Positions 10,417-20,575 are shown, counted from the first letter of the stretch. The stretch: DNA of 64,000 bases from IDS-8 sp040902105 (GCA_040902105.1 JBBDXW010000065.1:14345-78344); one strand, 5' to 3'. Numbers and translations: made by a program. The notes: generated by a model not told the origin, from the letters alone.

Positions 10417-12582
10417 TCACCTGCTGCCACGCGGCGGCAGGCCGGTGTGCTGGGTCAGCACGCGGCCGCGTCGCAGGCGCTTTTCGTGGGCCTCCTTCGA
10501 GTTCTTGCGGCGCGGTGAGCGGTGTGTCAGGCCGGTACCCGGCTGATGCAGCGGCACGAGCTGGTCTTTGCCTGCGCCGATCAGGTGACCGAGATGCATT
10601 TCCTTCAAGGCTTCACGGATGAGCGGCCAGTTCGCCGGGTCGTGATAGCGCAGCAGTGCCTTGTGCAGCCGACGCTTTGCAGGTTGTTTGACGATCTCCA
10701 CGCCGTCGCTCTTGTAGGTCACCTTGCGCAGCGGATTCTTGCCGGAGTGATACATGGCGGTGGCGGTGGCCATGGGAGTCGGGTAAAAAGCCTGCACCTG
10801 GTCGGCGCGAAAATCATGGCGCTTGAGCCACAGCGCCAGGTTAACCATGTCCTGGTCCGTGGTACCGGGATGCGCGGCGATGAAATACGGAATGAGGTAT
10901 TGTTCCTTGCCGGCTTCGTTCGAATATTTCTCGAACAATTCCCGGAACTCCTCATACGCACCGATTCCGGGCTTCATCATCCTGTGCAGCGGACCGTCTT
11001 CCGTATGCTCCGGCGCGATCTTCAGATAGCCGCCGACATGGTGCGTGACCAGCTCTTTCACGTACTCGGGGTCTTTCACTGCGAGGTCGTAGCGCAAACC
11101 GGACGCAATCAGGACTTTCTTCACGCCGGGCAACGCACGCGCCTTTCTGTACAGCCCGGTGAGTGACGAATGGTCGGTATTCAGGTTGCTGCAGATGCCG
11201 GGATAGACGCAGCTAGGCCGACGGCAAGCCGACTCGATCTCCTTGCTCTTGCAGGCCAGCCGGTACATGTTGGCCGTGGGTCCGCCGAGATCGGAAATGA
11301 CGCCGGTGAAGCCCGGAACCTTGTCGCGAATCTCTTCGATTTCGCCCAGTATCGACGCCTCGGAACGATTCTGGATGATGCGGCCTTCGTGTTCCGTGAT
11401 CGAACAGAACGTGCAGCCGCCGAAGCAGCCGCGCATGATGTTGACCGAAAAGCGAATCATCTCGTAGGCAGGAATGCGCGCATCGCCATACGAGGGATGC
11501 GGCACGCGCGCGAACGGCGTGCCGAAAACATAATCCATTTCTTCCGTCGTCAACGGCTGCGCAGGCGGATTGATCCACAGATCCTGGTGACCGTGTGCCT
11601 GCACCAGCGCGCGGGCATTGCCCGGATTGGTTTCGAGATGCAGCACACGATTGGCGTGTGCGTAAAGAATCGCGTCGTTCCTGACTTTCTCGAACGACGG
11701 CAGGCGGATGACGGTGCGCGAACGGTTGCGCCGTGCTTCCGGCACGAAGCGCAGCACCTGGGCGGAGGTACCCGCGTCGTTGCCGCTGTCGCTCCGGGTG
11801 GTCGCGCACTCGCGCAGTTCCTGCGTGTTCACGTAAGGGTTGACGACCTGGTCGATGCGCCCGGGCCGATCGATGCGGGTCGAGTCGATTTCCCACCAGC
11901 CCTCCGGTTTGTCGCGGCGGATGAACGCGGTGCCGCGAAGGTCCGTTATGTCCTCCATTGCTTCGCCGCGCGCCAGTCGATGTGACAACTCGACGATGGC
12001 GCGTTCGGCATTGCCATATATAAGAATGTCGGCGGCGGCATCGAACAGGATCGAGCGCCGCACCTTGTCCTGCCAATAGTCGTAATGCGCAATTCGACGC
12101 AGCGATGCTTCGATGCCGCCGAGCACCACCGGCACGTCCCGGTACGCTTCCTTGCAGCGTTGCGCATACACGAGCGAACAGCGATCGGGGCGCCTGCCGG
12201 CCACGCCACCCGGCGTGTACGCGTCGTCGTTGCGTACTTTCCGGTCCGCGGTGTAGCGGTTGATCATCGAGTCCATGTTGCCGGCCGCCACGCCGAAATA
12301 GAGATTCGGCCGTCCCAGCGATTCGAACGGTTCCTTCGAGCGCCAATCGGGCTGCGCAATAATGCCGACGCGAAACCCCTGTGCCTCCAGCAATCGGCCG
12401 ATGATCGCCATGCCGAACGACGGGTGATCGACGTAGGCGTCGCCGGTCACGATGATGACGTCGCAGGAATCCCATCCCAGCGCATCCATTTCACCGCGGG
12501 ACGTTGGGAGAAACGGCGCCGTGCCGTAGCATTCGGCCCAGTAGCGGTTGTGGTCGTAAAGAGGGGTTGGGCGAGCGTTCAT
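10417..12582 (-). CDS. ygiQ: YgiQ family radical SAM protein
   Basis: This 721-residue radical SAM enzyme has the cluster motif C-x3-C-x2-C at Cys386, Cys390 and Cys393 (RGCFGGCTFC). It carries the family's N-terminal domain (TGDAYVDHPSFG, PNLYFGVAAGNMDSM, GGIEASLRRIAHYDYW) and the C-terminal EHTEDGPLHRMMKPG and FYPTPMATATAMYHSG segments. Length and motifs match YgiQ proteins well. The molecular reaction of YgiQ is not settled. The start ATG 12582 is at the family N-terminus. The C-terminal tail is basic (HEKRLRRGR), as in homologues. Confidence 0.93.
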   Translation of the reverse strand: MNARPTPLYDHNRYWAECYGTAPFLPTSRGEMDALGWDSCDVIIVTGDAYVDHPSFGMAIIGRLLEAQGFRVGIIAQPDWRSKEPFESLGRPNLYFGVAAGNMDSMINRYTADRKVRNDDAYTPGGVAGRRPDRCSLVYAQRCKEAYRDVPVVLGGIEASLRRIAHYDYWQDKVRRSILFDAAADILIYGNAERAIVELSHRLARGEAMEDITDLRGTAFIRRDKPEGWWEIDSTRIDRPGRIDQVVNPYVNTQELRECATTRSDSGNDAGTSAQVLRFVPEARRNRSRTVIRLPSFEKVRNDAILYAHANRVLHLETNPGNARALVQAHGHQDLWINPPAQPLTTEEMDYVFGTPFARVPHPSYGDARIPAYEMIRFSVNIMRGCFGGCTFCSITEHEGRIIQNRSEASILGEIEEIRDKVPGFTGVISDLGGPTANMYRLACKSKEIESACRRPSCVYPGICSNLNTDHSSLTGLYRKARALPGVKKVLIASGLRYDLAVKDPEYVKELVTHHVGGYLKIAPEHTEDGPLHRMMKPGIGAYEEFRELFEKYSNEAGKEQYLIPYFIAAHPGTTDQDMVNLALWLKRHDFRADQVQAFYPTPMATATAMYHSGKNPLRKVTYKSDGVEIVKQPAKRRLHKALLRYHDPANWPLIREALKEMHLGHLIGAGKDQLVPLHQPGTGLTHRSPRRKNSKEAHEKRLRRGRVLTQHTGLPPRGSR

Positions 12583-12885
12583 GGCTTCAGGTGTATGGAT
12601 CCAGCGCTGCCAGAGCGTAGTAATGGGGTCGAACCGGGGTTCAGCTTAGGCGCTACGGGCCACAGGGATCAACCACTCCCACGGCGGAAGGGTAGGTCAA
12701 TGCCTATGTTACAGGTCAATTTGCCGGCTGGTTCAAGACCGGTGAGAGACGGATGGGAATGTGGTTACGGGTGCAGCGTTCCCGCATGACGAGCGCTCTG
12801 GAACCGTCGCGTGACGGCGACACTTGTATACAAAACAGTCGCATGCTAGTTACTCCTGATTAAGTACCTGATGGAGGGACATGAA
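12583..12885. promoter_or_regulatory. Divergent intergenic region with TTGTATACAA palindrome
   Basis: No gene is evident between ygiQ and the bactofilin gene. The region contains a perfect 10-bp palindrome, TTGTATACAA, at 12824-12833, 52 bp before the bactofilin start. This sequence looks like operators bound by some GntR-family regulators, but a single palindrome of this length can occur by chance. GGAGGG at 12873-12878 is the bactofilin ribosome-binding site. Confidence 0.4.
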
Positions 12886-13476
12886 ATGTTTGAGCGCGGG
12901 AAAAAGGATGAGAGTCTGGACGAGGGGGCGGACCTGCGGTCGGCCGCACCCCCGCGCAGCCAGGAGTCGCCAGGCCCGAGGGCACCGAGCCGCGGCGGCG
13001 AGTGCGCGGTGATCGGGCGGTCGATCCAGATAAACGGCGAAGTGCGCGGCAACGAGGATCTGCGTATCGAAGGCGACGTCGGCGGCACGGTGGAGCTGAA
13101 GGACAGCAATCTGACCATCGGCAAGGACGGCAAGGTCAGGGCCGATGTCTACGCGAAGTCGATCGTGGTCGACGGCACGACGGAAGGCGACCTTTACGCG
13201 ACGGAGCGAGTCATCGTGCACATTAACGCCCACGTGCGCGGCAACATCACGTCGCCGAAAGTCGCCGTCGAGGAAGGCGCCAAGTTCAAGGGCTCGATCG
13301 AGATGGACCAGGAAGCCGTCGAGAAGGCCTTCGGTAAGGTGAATCTGCAGGGAGCCAGGCCTGTCGCCGATCGTCCCGACCGTCAGCCCGGCAAGGCTGC
13401 GGACGTCAAGGTTGCGCCCAAGGGCATCGTCAAGGAAGCAGCCCCGAGCGTGAATCCGCCGACGGGAGTCAGATAA
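12886..13476 (+). CDS. Bactofilin family polymer-forming cytoskeletal protein
   Basis: This 196-residue bactofilin has a flexible basic and acidic N-terminus. Its central beta-helix domain near residues 43-135 shows repeated turns (INGEVRGNEDLRIEGDVGG, VDGTTEGDLYATERV, HVRGNITSPKVAVEEGAKFKG), and the tail is proline-rich. Bactofilins polymerise without nucleotide and scaffold cell-shape or surface structures at the membrane. ATG 12886 is preferred to 12871 because GGAGGG lies 7 bases upstream. The following methyltransferase-like gene starts 17 bases after its stop, suggesting an operon. Confidence 0.88.
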   Translation: MFERGKKDESLDEGADLRSAAPPRSQESPGPRAPSRGGECAVIGRSIQINGEVRGNEDLRIEGDVGGTVELKDSNLTIGKDGKVRADVYAKSIVVDGTTEGDLYATERVIVHINAHVRGNITSPKVAVEEGAKFKGSIEMDQEAVEKAFGKVNLQGARPVADRPDRQPGKAADVKVAPKGIVKEAAPSVNPPTGVR

Positions 13477-13493
13477 CGGCCAAAAACGCGTCG

Positions 13494-14111
13494 ATGGGCC
13501 GGGCTACGGCCCGTGCGCCGATGGACAAGCCGGAGGCGCTCAATGCGCCGCTCTTCCGGCGGCTCGTGGAGCAACTCGACGCGGCCAGGCGACGTATCGT
13601 CCTCGATCTCGGTGCCGTATCGACGCCGATGCTGTCGCTGCTTGCCGGGTGCCGCTGCCGCGTGGACATCGCGGACCTGGCCAGCGATGGCGGCATCGAG
13701 CGGATGAACACGGAAGCGCCCCGTGACGTCCTCGTCGCGATGGCTGAATCGCTGTTACCCCGGCAACGCGCAGATGACGCCGTCGACCTCGTGTTCTGCT
13801 GGGACATCCCGAACTACCTGAAACCGGAAGCGATGTCGGCTTTGATGAGCGTCATCGCGGCGCGCGCGCGACCCGGCGCGCTCGCCCACGCCCTGATCGT
13901 CTATTCCGAGCGGTCAATGCCGGATCGCCCGGGCCGATTCGTTCCGGCCGAGGACCTGCGGCTCGTCAATCGCGCCGCTCCGGCCGCGGAGATCAAGGCG
14001 CCGCGTTATTCGCCCGAGGATCTGGGCCGGATCATGGGCAGGTTCAAGATCGAGCATGCGAGGCTCCTTGCCAACGGCATGCAGGAATTCCTGTTCCGCC
14101 TGGAAACGTGA
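13494..14111 (+). CDS. Probable class I methyltransferase-fold protein
   Basis: This 205-residue protein looks like a degenerate SAM-methyltransferase fold. IVLDLGAVSTPMLSLLAG occupies the place of motif I, DLVFCWDIPNYL resembles motif IV, and a central helix-strand pattern follows (LMSVIAARARPGALAHALIVYS). The glycine-rich loop is weak, so catalytic activity is uncertain. It follows bactofilin closely and is followed by a hairpin terminator, so the two form a short unit. No clear Shine-Dalgarno is seen for ATG 13494; ATG 13521 is an alternative. Confidence 0.55.
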   Translation: MGRATARAPMDKPEALNAPLFRRLVEQLDAARRRIVLDLGAVSTPMLSLLAGCRCRVDIADLASDGGIERMNTEAPRDVLVAMAESLLPRQRADDAVDLVFCWDIPNYLKPEAMSALMSVIAARARPGALAHALIVYSERSMPDRPGRFVPAEDLRLVNRAAPAAEIKAPRYSPEDLGRIMGRFKIEHARLLANGMQEFLFRLET

Positions 14112-14122
14112 TGAAACGCCCC

Positions 14123-14146
14123 GCAACACCCTTGTCCGGGTGTTGC
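14123..14146 (+). terminator. Hairpin terminator after the bactofilin unit
   Basis: GCAACACCC (14123-14131) and GGGTGTTGC (14138-14146) form a perfect 9-bp stem with a 6-base loop, starting 11 bases after the stop codon. The trailing sequence TGATTTG has only a short T-run, so termination may be partial. Confidence 0.7.
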
Positions 14147-14493
14147 TGATTTGCACCAAACCGTCATCTGAGCGCGCCACGGTCTGCATAACCGCGCCAT
14201 AAGGTCGCAACTCGCTCAGACGAATTTGATATTAAGCCTGCGCCATCCGGTTCAGGCGGATCCAGTCTTTGCGCCGGGTGTAGCGATTTTTCGGTGTTCT
14301 CGCCCTCCGCCGCAAAGAACGTGCAGTTATAAGTGCCGTCCGTACCGCGAACTTCGAGCTTGCTTTACTGGTCCTCAGCTGTGCCTTCGACCGCTGTTGG
14401 TTTCTGGCCAAAGATACCTCTTCGATCGACGGCGATGCCCGTGACCGGGCATCTCTGTGTCGAGATCGCACACATACGCATGGGGGAGAAGTC
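14147..14493. other. Non-coding leader upstream of the TonB-dependent receptor
   Basis: No open reading frame with coding character is seen. The stretch presumably holds the promoter of the receptor gene. I see no convincing riboswitch fold, although sequence inspection alone could miss one. Confidence 0.5.
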
Positions 14494-17400
14494 ATGACCG
14501 GAAAAAGAAACAGGTGCCTTCGGCGCCTTTCGCTGGCGCTCGGCGGCAGCCTGGCAGCAGGTATCGTTGCCGTGTCGGTACCGGCTATCACAGTCGCGCA
14601 ACAACCTGCCGGGGCAGCGAACCCGGAAACGCTTGACGAAATCGTTATTACGGGCTCACGCATACGTCGGACCGGATTCGAAACCTTGCAACCGGCCGTT
14701 GTTCTCGGTCGCGAAGAGCTGGAACTGGGCAGCGGTATCGACCTCGCCAGCGCATTGAACGAGCAGGCCGGTTTCTCGGTGCCGCTGGTCTCTCCCGTCG
14801 ACGGCCAGAACTCCGATAGCATCGGCCAGAACTATGTCGACTATCTCGGGCTCGGCCAGCAGCGCACGCTGACGCTGGTCAACGGTCAGCGTTTTCCGGC
14901 AGGGGTTTCCCCCACCAGTGTCGGCGGGCTGTCTGTCGACCTGAACATGATTCCCGAGAATCTCGTCGAGCGGGTGGAGACCATTGCGATTGGCGGCGCA
15001 CCCATTTACGGCTCCGATGCGATTTCGGGGACGGTCAACATCATCTTGAGAGACGACTTCGAGGGTTTCGAGATGTTCGGGACCGCGGGTACGTCCCCGG
15101 AATTCACGGATGGAAACCGCGGACGGCTGGGTGCCACATGGGGCAGCAACTTCGATAACGATCGTGGCAACATTACCTTGTCCACGCAGTATGCGACGGC
15201 GGACGGCCTCAGGAAGACCGATCGCCCCGGCACGGCTACCGGCGTTGGTTTCGAGGCACCCGCCGATCCGGACTCGCCCTTTGCGCTCGACCTTTTTAAC
15301 GACCTCAAGGTGGCGGTCGATAACGTGCGGCCGTTTCCGTTGCTTTTCGGGGATCAGTTTGCCTTCAACATCTTCGGCAACGGAGTGCCGCTCGACATCA
15401 ACGATCCGGACTCGCCGATCACCCAGTTCGACTCGGACGGTAACCTGCTGCCGTTCGTACCGGGCGGCGGCACCGGCTCTGTCATCTTCCAGGATGGCGG
15501 CGACGGGTTAAGCCTGTCAGACTTTACGCAACTGTATAACGATCTCGAACGCTACAACGCGACCGCATTCCTGAAGTACGACCTCACCGAGTCGGTGACG
15601 GTCAATGCGGAAGGGTGGTTTTCGAGAACGGAAGCCACGGAAGTGGTCAACCAGCCAATCTTCAACTCGTCCGCTTTCGGGGGTCTGCCGGGGGACGGTT
15701 TCGGGAATGTCGGCTCCGGACCGATTCCGGTCCTGATCGACAATCCGTTTCTCACCGACGCGACGCGCAATTCCATAGGCGCGGCACTCGACGTGCTGCA
15801 TGATGAAAACGGCGACGGCGCTGCCGACCCGACCATCGATACCGACGGTGACGGAATTCCGGATGCCGTCGGCTTCTGGCGCGGCGGCCCCAACATCGGT
15901 GTCGTCGGTGACTTTCCAAACCATACGAAGCGGGACACGATTCGCGGCGTGCTCGGGCTCGAAGGCGATCTCGACTTGGGCGGCCGCGAATACTTCTGGG
16001 ACGTCTACGTCACGTACGGGAGAACCAAGGCTGAAGATTTTTCGCTCGACCTCGTGCAAACCCGCTTCGACCAGGCAATCCAGGTCGTTACCGACGGCGA
16101 CGGCAATCCGGCATGCGCGGACCCGTCGGATGGCTGCGTACCGCTGAACGTCGTTGGCACCCCGACTCCGGAGGCGGTCGATTACGTGTCGGAGCTGGTG
16201 CGGGACGAGGTCACCATCACGCAGCGCGTGTTGAGCGGCAATATCAGCGGCGACCTGTTCGACCTGCCGGCCGGCCCTCTGGCAGCAGCCGGCGGATTTA
16301 CATACCGGGAAGAATCCGCCGCCTTCGATCCCAACGACCTGGCCCAGAACGGCTTCACCCGCAGTCCCCTGGTCGCAATCGACGGCGAGTTCGACACCAC
16401 CGAGTTTTATGTGGAGACAGTCATACCGCTGCTCGGTGGCGACCTCGACATGCCGCTCGTGGAAAGTCTCGAATTCGAGGGTGCAGTGCGATTCGTCGAC
16501 AATTCCGTGGCCGGCCAGGACACCACCTGGACGGCCGGACTACGCTACCGGCCGATCGAAGACATCGAATTTCGCGGCAACCTGACCGAGTCGATCAGGG
16601 CGCCGTCGATAACCGAGTTGTTCACCCCCGAATCCACCGTGTTCGTGTTTGCGAACGATCCCTGCGACGAGCGTTTCATCGACCAGGGCAATGTGCCCGC
16701 AACGCGTGCCGCCAACTGTGCGGCTGACGGCATCGCGCAACCGTTCCAGTCATTCATTGTCAACGCGTCCCAGGAAGCGACGCTGTCGGGTAATCCTGAG
16801 CTTGACAGCGAAATCGCAGAGTCGTCGACGTATGGAGTCGTTCTCCGCCCGCGGTTCCTGGCAAACTTCACGATGTCGGTCGACTGGTTTGACATCGAGA
16901 TCGCGAACGCAATCGAGAACCTGCAAGCGGTGGATATTCTGAATGCGTGCTACGACAGTTCCGCGTTTCCGGCAGAAGCGGCATGCAGCTTGTTCACGCG
17001 CGACGCCGCTGGTCAGATTTCCAGCTTGCAAACGGGCTTTGTCAACGTCGGTCTCATCGAGTTCAAGGCCCTGCAGTCATCGGTTTCCTGGGTCACGGGG
17101 CTCGGAAATTACGGCGACCTGAATCTCTCGCTCAATCACCTGTATACGGAGGAGCAGCTCGAAACGCCGGGATCAGGCAATACCGTCAAGCTCGATGGCC
17201 AGATCGGCAGGTCGAAGCATCGTGTGAGCGCGAACGCGACCTGGTCCATCGGCGACTGGAAGGTGTTCAACCAGTTCCGCTGGCTCGACGGTGCGGTGTT
17301 CGACAATTCAGATGATGAATTCTCTCGCACAGTGCCGGGCGTCCCCAGCTGGTTTGTCATGGACACCGGCATCCTCTACGCCCTGAACGACAACATCGAA

Positions 17401-17535
17401 CTGCAGCTGAACGTCGATAACCTGCTCGATCGGGATATGCCGTACCCGGCGGCGGCGAGTGCTCTCGGGGAAACGACGTATTTCTCGGGGGTTATGGGGC
17501 GCTACGCGACGTTTACCGCACGGGCCCGTTTCTGA
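14494..17535 (+). CDS. TonB-dependent outer-membrane receptor
   Basis: This 1,013-residue receptor has an extended basic signal region (residues 1-35), a TonB-box-like segment LDEIVITGSRI (47-57), a plug domain with QNYVDYLGLGQQRTLTLVNG and GSDAISGTVNIILRDD, and a 22-strand barrel ending in TARARF. It imports large or scarce ligands across the outer membrane using TonB energy. Loops carry acidic calcium-like repeats such as DENGDGAAD and DTDGDGIPD. The downstream DUF885 lipoprotein is on the same strand about 200 bases away. The ligand is unknown; nucleotide or peptide are only guesses. Confidence 0.9.
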   Translation: MTGKRNRCLRRLSLALGGSLAAGIVAVSVPAITVAQQPAGAANPETLDEIVITGSRIRRTGFETLQPAVVLGREELELGSGIDLASALNEQAGFSVPLVSPVDGQNSDSIGQNYVDYLGLGQQRTLTLVNGQRFPAGVSPTSVGGLSVDLNMIPENLVERVETIAIGGAPIYGSDAISGTVNIILRDDFEGFEMFGTAGTSPEFTDGNRGRLGATWGSNFDNDRGNITLSTQYATADGLRKTDRPGTATGVGFEAPADPDSPFALDLFNDLKVAVDNVRPFPLLFGDQFAFNIFGNGVPLDINDPDSPITQFDSDGNLLPFVPGGGTGSVIFQDGGDGLSLSDFTQLYNDLERYNATAFLKYDLTESVTVNAEGWFSRTEATEVVNQPIFNSSAFGGLPGDGFGNVGSGPIPVLIDNPFLTDATRNSIGAALDVLHDENGDGAADPTIDTDGDGIPDAVGFWRGGPNIGVVGDFPNHTKRDTIRGVLGLEGDLDLGGREYFWDVYVTYGRTKAEDFSLDLVQTRFDQAIQVVTDGDGNPACADPSDGCVPLNVVGTPTPEAVDYVSELVRDEVTITQRVLSGNISGDLFDLPAGPLAAAGGFTYREESAAFDPNDLAQNGFTRSPLVAIDGEFDTTEFYVETVIPLLGGDLDMPLVESLEFEGAVRFVDNSVAGQDTTWTAGLRYRPIEDIEFRGNLTESIRAPSITELFTPESTVFVFANDPCDERFIDQGNVPATRAANCAADGIAQPFQSFIVNASQEATLSGNPELDSEIAESSTYGVVLRPRFLANFTMSVDWFDIEIANAIENLQAVDILNACYDSSAFPAEAACSLFTRDAAGQISSLQTGFVNVGLIEFKALQSSVSWVTGLGNYGDLNLSLNHLYTEEQLETPGSGNTVKLDGQIGRSKHRVSANATWSIGDWKVFNQFRWLDGAVFDNSDDEFSRTVPGVPSWFVMDTGILYALNDNIELQLNVDNLLDRDMPYPAAASALGETTYFSGVMGRYATFTARARF

Positions 17536-17738
17536 ACCGTAGAGTCGGCTACAGAGCCGGACTATCCATTGTTTCCGTCCTGGGGGCGCGCTGCGCGCCC
17601 GCAGGATTCGAACTTGTGATCCTGCTTCGAAATTGCGAAGGTTAGCGGCAATCGCTTCGGCCGGAAGGAACGGCCACACAAACCCGAACGCACATCTCCC
17701 CGATGACACGTTCGTCGCGGGCCAAGGAGGACCTCCCA

Positions 17739-19610
17739 ATGCCAAAGTTACTAAGCGTGCTTCTGATGACGGCGGTGCTAGCCGCCTGTGGCAACCAGGA
17801 CGAGGACAACGCGGCAACGACGCCGCAGGCCCAGGAACAACGCGCCGCGGCGGCTCCCGCCGCAACCGAGGCCGAGACGGCGCGGTTGAACGAATGGTTC
17901 GAGGCGCGCTGGGAAGAGCAGCTCGACTTCAGTCCGATCCGGAAGACCTTCCTTGGACGGAAAGACGATTACGCGAAGATCGACGATCTTTCCGAAAGCG
18001 CCGAAGACGAGCGGCTCGCCTGGCGCCGGCGTACGACCGCGGAGATGAAGGATGCGTTCGATTACGATCTCCTGACGGACGAGGCAAAGATGTCATACGA
18101 CGTCTGGACCTATGAACTCGAGCGCGAAGAGCGCGCCTTCCCCTTCCGCCGTCTCAACTACGTGTTCACCCAGATGCAAGGGCCGCAGGCGTTCCTCCCG
18201 CAGTTCCTCATCGCCTTTCACAAGGTCGACGAGCAAAGCGACATGGAGGCGTACATAACACGCATCGCCGGAATATCCCGCGGTCTCGACCAGCTACTCG
18301 AGCGCGCCAAGCTCGCCGCGGACGAGGGCGTGCGTCCGCCGAGTTTTGCCTATGAAGGTGTACTGCAGCAGGCCCGAGCACTCATTCACGGCGCGCCGCT
18401 TGGCGGCGAGGGCGAGGCGCCGCTCTGGGCCGACGCCAAGGCCAAAATCGACGACCTGCAGAAGGACGGCAAGATCGACGAGGCGAAGGCAAAGGAGCTG
18501 CGCGACGCGACGCGGCGGGCGCTTGTCGAAAGCTTCAAGCCTGCCTATGACGCGCTTATCAGTTGGGTCGAGTCCGACATGCCGAACGCCGATGCCGAGG
18601 CATCCGGCGTCGGTTCGCTTCCCCGGGGGCTCGAGTACTACGATGAACGCTTAGCCTTCGCGACCACGACCGACATGACCGCGAATGAGGTCCACGAGTA
18701 CGGCCTGAGGGAGGTTGCGCGCATCCGGGGCGAAATGGAAAAGATAAAGGCGGACGTCGGTTTTGAGGGGACGCTGCAGGAATTCTTCACCTTCCTGCGC
18801 GAGGACCCGCAGTTCTTTTTCCCGAACACGGACGAAGGCCGGGAGGGATACCTGGAGGCGGCGCGCGAACATCTGGCCTTCATCGAGACACGCCTGCCCG
18901 ACTACTTCGGCCTTCTGCCGAAGGCCGATCTCGACGTCAAGCGCGTCGAGCCCTTCCGCGAGCAGCCTGGCGCCGCACAGCATTACTTCCCGGGAACGCC
19001 CGACGGTTCACGCCCGGGCATCTACTACGCGCACCTGTCCGACATGAACGCGATGCCGAAGCACCAGCTCGAGGTCGTCGCCTACCATGAGGGGCTTCCC
19101 GGCCATCACATGCAGATCGCGATCGCGCAGGAACTGGAAAGCGTGCCGGAGTTCCGGACGCAGAGCTTTTTCAACGCCTATTCCGAAGGCTGGGGTCTCT
19201 ATGCCGAGCGGCTCGCAAAGGAGATGGGCGCTTATGAGGACCCGTACTCCGATTTCGGCCGGCTCTCGACGGAAATCTGGCGAGCAATCCGGCTCGTCGT
19301 GGATACCGGCCTACACGCGAAGGGCTGGAGCGAACAGGAAGCGGTCGACTATTTCCTGGCGAACTCGTCCATGGCCGAAGGGGCGATCCGTTCGGAGGTG
19401 CAGCGCTATCTCGTCGTGCCGGGACAAGCGACCTCTTACAAGATCGGTATGATGAAGATCCTCGACCTTCGCGAAAAGGCCGAGGCGGAGCTTGGGGACA
19501 GGTTCGACATCAAAGGCTTTCACGACACGGTGCTGGGTGGCGGTGGGCTTCCGCTTGGAATTCTGGAGCGGCGGGTGAATGACTGGGTCGCGAGTCGTAA
19601 GGCAAGCTGA
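17739..19610 (+). CDS. DUF885 family lipoprotein (predicted metallopeptidase)
   Basis: This 623-residue protein starts at ATG 17739 with AAGGAGG 8 bases upstream. It has a lipoprotein signal (LLMTAVLAACG) followed by a low-complexity Ala/Gln linker. The DUF885 core carries HEGLPGHH at residues 450-457 and then YSEGWGLYAE, the HExxH-like zinc-site signature of this family, and ends with LPLGILERRVNDW. Members are probable periplasmic peptidases. With the TonB receptor just upstream it may degrade an imported peptide. No zinc content is proven. Confidence 0.85.
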   Translation: MPKLLSVLLMTAVLAACGNQDEDNAATTPQAQEQRAAAAPAATEAETARLNEWFEARWEEQLDFSPIRKTFLGRKDDYAKIDDLSESAEDERLAWRRRTTAEMKDAFDYDLLTDEAKMSYDVWTYELEREERAFPFRRLNYVFTQMQGPQAFLPQFLIAFHKVDEQSDMEAYITRIAGISRGLDQLLERAKLAADEGVRPPSFAYEGVLQQARALIHGAPLGGEGEAPLWADAKAKIDDLQKDGKIDEAKAKELRDATRRALVESFKPAYDALISWVESDMPNADAEASGVGSLPRGLEYYDERLAFATTTDMTANEVHEYGLREVARIRGEMEKIKADVGFEGTLQEFFTFLREDPQFFFPNTDEGREGYLEAAREHLAFIETRLPDYFGLLPKADLDVKRVEPFREQPGAAQHYFPGTPDGSRPGIYYAHLSDMNAMPKHQLEVVAYHEGLPGHHMQIAIAQELESVPEFRTQSFFNAYSEGWGLYAERLAKEMGAYEDPYSDFGRLSTEIWRAIRLVVDTGLHAKGWSEQEAVDYFLANSSMAEGAIRSEVQRYLVVPGQATSYKIGMMKILDLREKAEAELGDRFDIKGFHDTVLGGGGLPLGILERRVNDWVASRKAS

Positions 19611-19621
19611 CTGCGCGTTGC

Positions 19622-20563
19622 CTAGAAGTCGACGATTGCCTGCTCGTTGGCAAATACCTCCACCGGATTGTCTGCCGATAACGCGTAGTCGAGCGTTTCA
19701 TCCAGCAGCGGGTCATCAGCGTCGCAGCTGAAGGCTGCGTCGTACGCACCTGCCAGCACCGGCCCGATTTCATAGGTGAAACGGCCGTCGTCCTGCATTT
19801 CAACCATGGAAGAAGCGATCGGATCGATGCTGTCCCTCTCGCTATCGTCTTCATTATCGTCCGGATCATCGCCTGCATCGTAGAGATACACAGCCGGCTC
19901 GCAGTCGCTCTGGGTAGCAAGCATCATATTCACTTCGCCTGCGATGCTTCCGGTCTCGGTTCGGTCGAGCAGTCGTATCGTCGGCCGCATGACGTAATCC
20001 GGATCCAGCCCCGCGGGTGCATGGATGCTCTTCATGAGGTCGAATTCGGCCACGAAGTCGGCGTCACCGCCCACCGGCAAGGTAAATCCGCGATTGAGCT
20101 TGAGGCCCGACTCCGCGCTGCTCGGTATGTAAAGTCCGTGCACGGCGCCGTCTTCAGTAACAATGTACGAGCCGTCACCGACGCAATCGACATCGTTCGT
20201 GCCGGCCCCGGCCCCACCGTTACCGCCCTGGGGGGCGTTGGCCGCCAGCCGCACCCACTGATACTCACCCGCTTGCAGTGTTTCGTCGGTTAACAGTGGT
20301 GCCGCGTTCATGCCCTGATAGGCCAGCAGATCGACTTTGGCCGGTGGGTCGAACACGATTACCTGGTTGTCGGAGCCCGACATTTTGAACTCCACTTCGG
20401 TAAATTCAATGCAGACCTGTCGCGCGCTCTGTACCGGGGCGTCGCTTACGGCCAGGGTGAGTATGCCCGTTCCGCCGTCCGACGAACTGCCGGAGCATCC
20501 GAGCAGCGACGTTGTTGTAGCGAACGCCGTGAGAACCAGCGTTTTGAATTGACGGCCCGTCAT
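19622..20563 (-). CDS. DUF4382 domain lipoprotein
   Basis: This 313-residue protein has a lipobox LLGCSGSSSDGG (Cys near 23). A DUF4382 domain follows (GILTLAVSDAPVQSARQVCIEFTEVEF, VDLLAYQGMNAAPLL, then MRPTIRLLD near residue 200). The C-terminal third is a prealbumin-like beta domain with an acidic stretch (DAGDDPDDNEDDSERD). DUF4382 proteins are surface or periplasmic proteins of unknown role. It lies downstream of a CigR-like gene on the same strand, with 12 bases between them, so the two probably form an operon. Confidence 0.8.
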   Translation of the reverse strand: MTGRQFKTLVLTAFATTTSLLGCSGSSSDGGTGILTLAVSDAPVQSARQVCIEFTEVEFKMSGSDNQVIVFDPPAKVDLLAYQGMNAAPLLTDETLQAGEYQWVRLAANAPQGGNGGAGAGTNDVDCVGDGSYIVTEDGAVHGLYIPSSAESGLKLNRGFTLPVGGDADFVAEFDLMKSIHAPAGLDPDYVMRPTIRLLDRTETGSIAGEVNMMLATQSDCEPAVYLYDAGDDPDDNEDDSERDSIDPIASSMVEMQDDGRFTYEIGPVLAGAYDAAFSCDADDPLLDETLDYALSADNPVEVFANEQAIVDF

Positions 20564-20575
20564 GGCAATTGCTCC

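Noticed and set aside
17582..17625. A tRNA-like T-arm with GTTCGAATCC read on the minus strand
   Set aside because: The stem pairing around the loop fails and no anticodon or D arm can be built, so it is only a hairpin-rich stretch.
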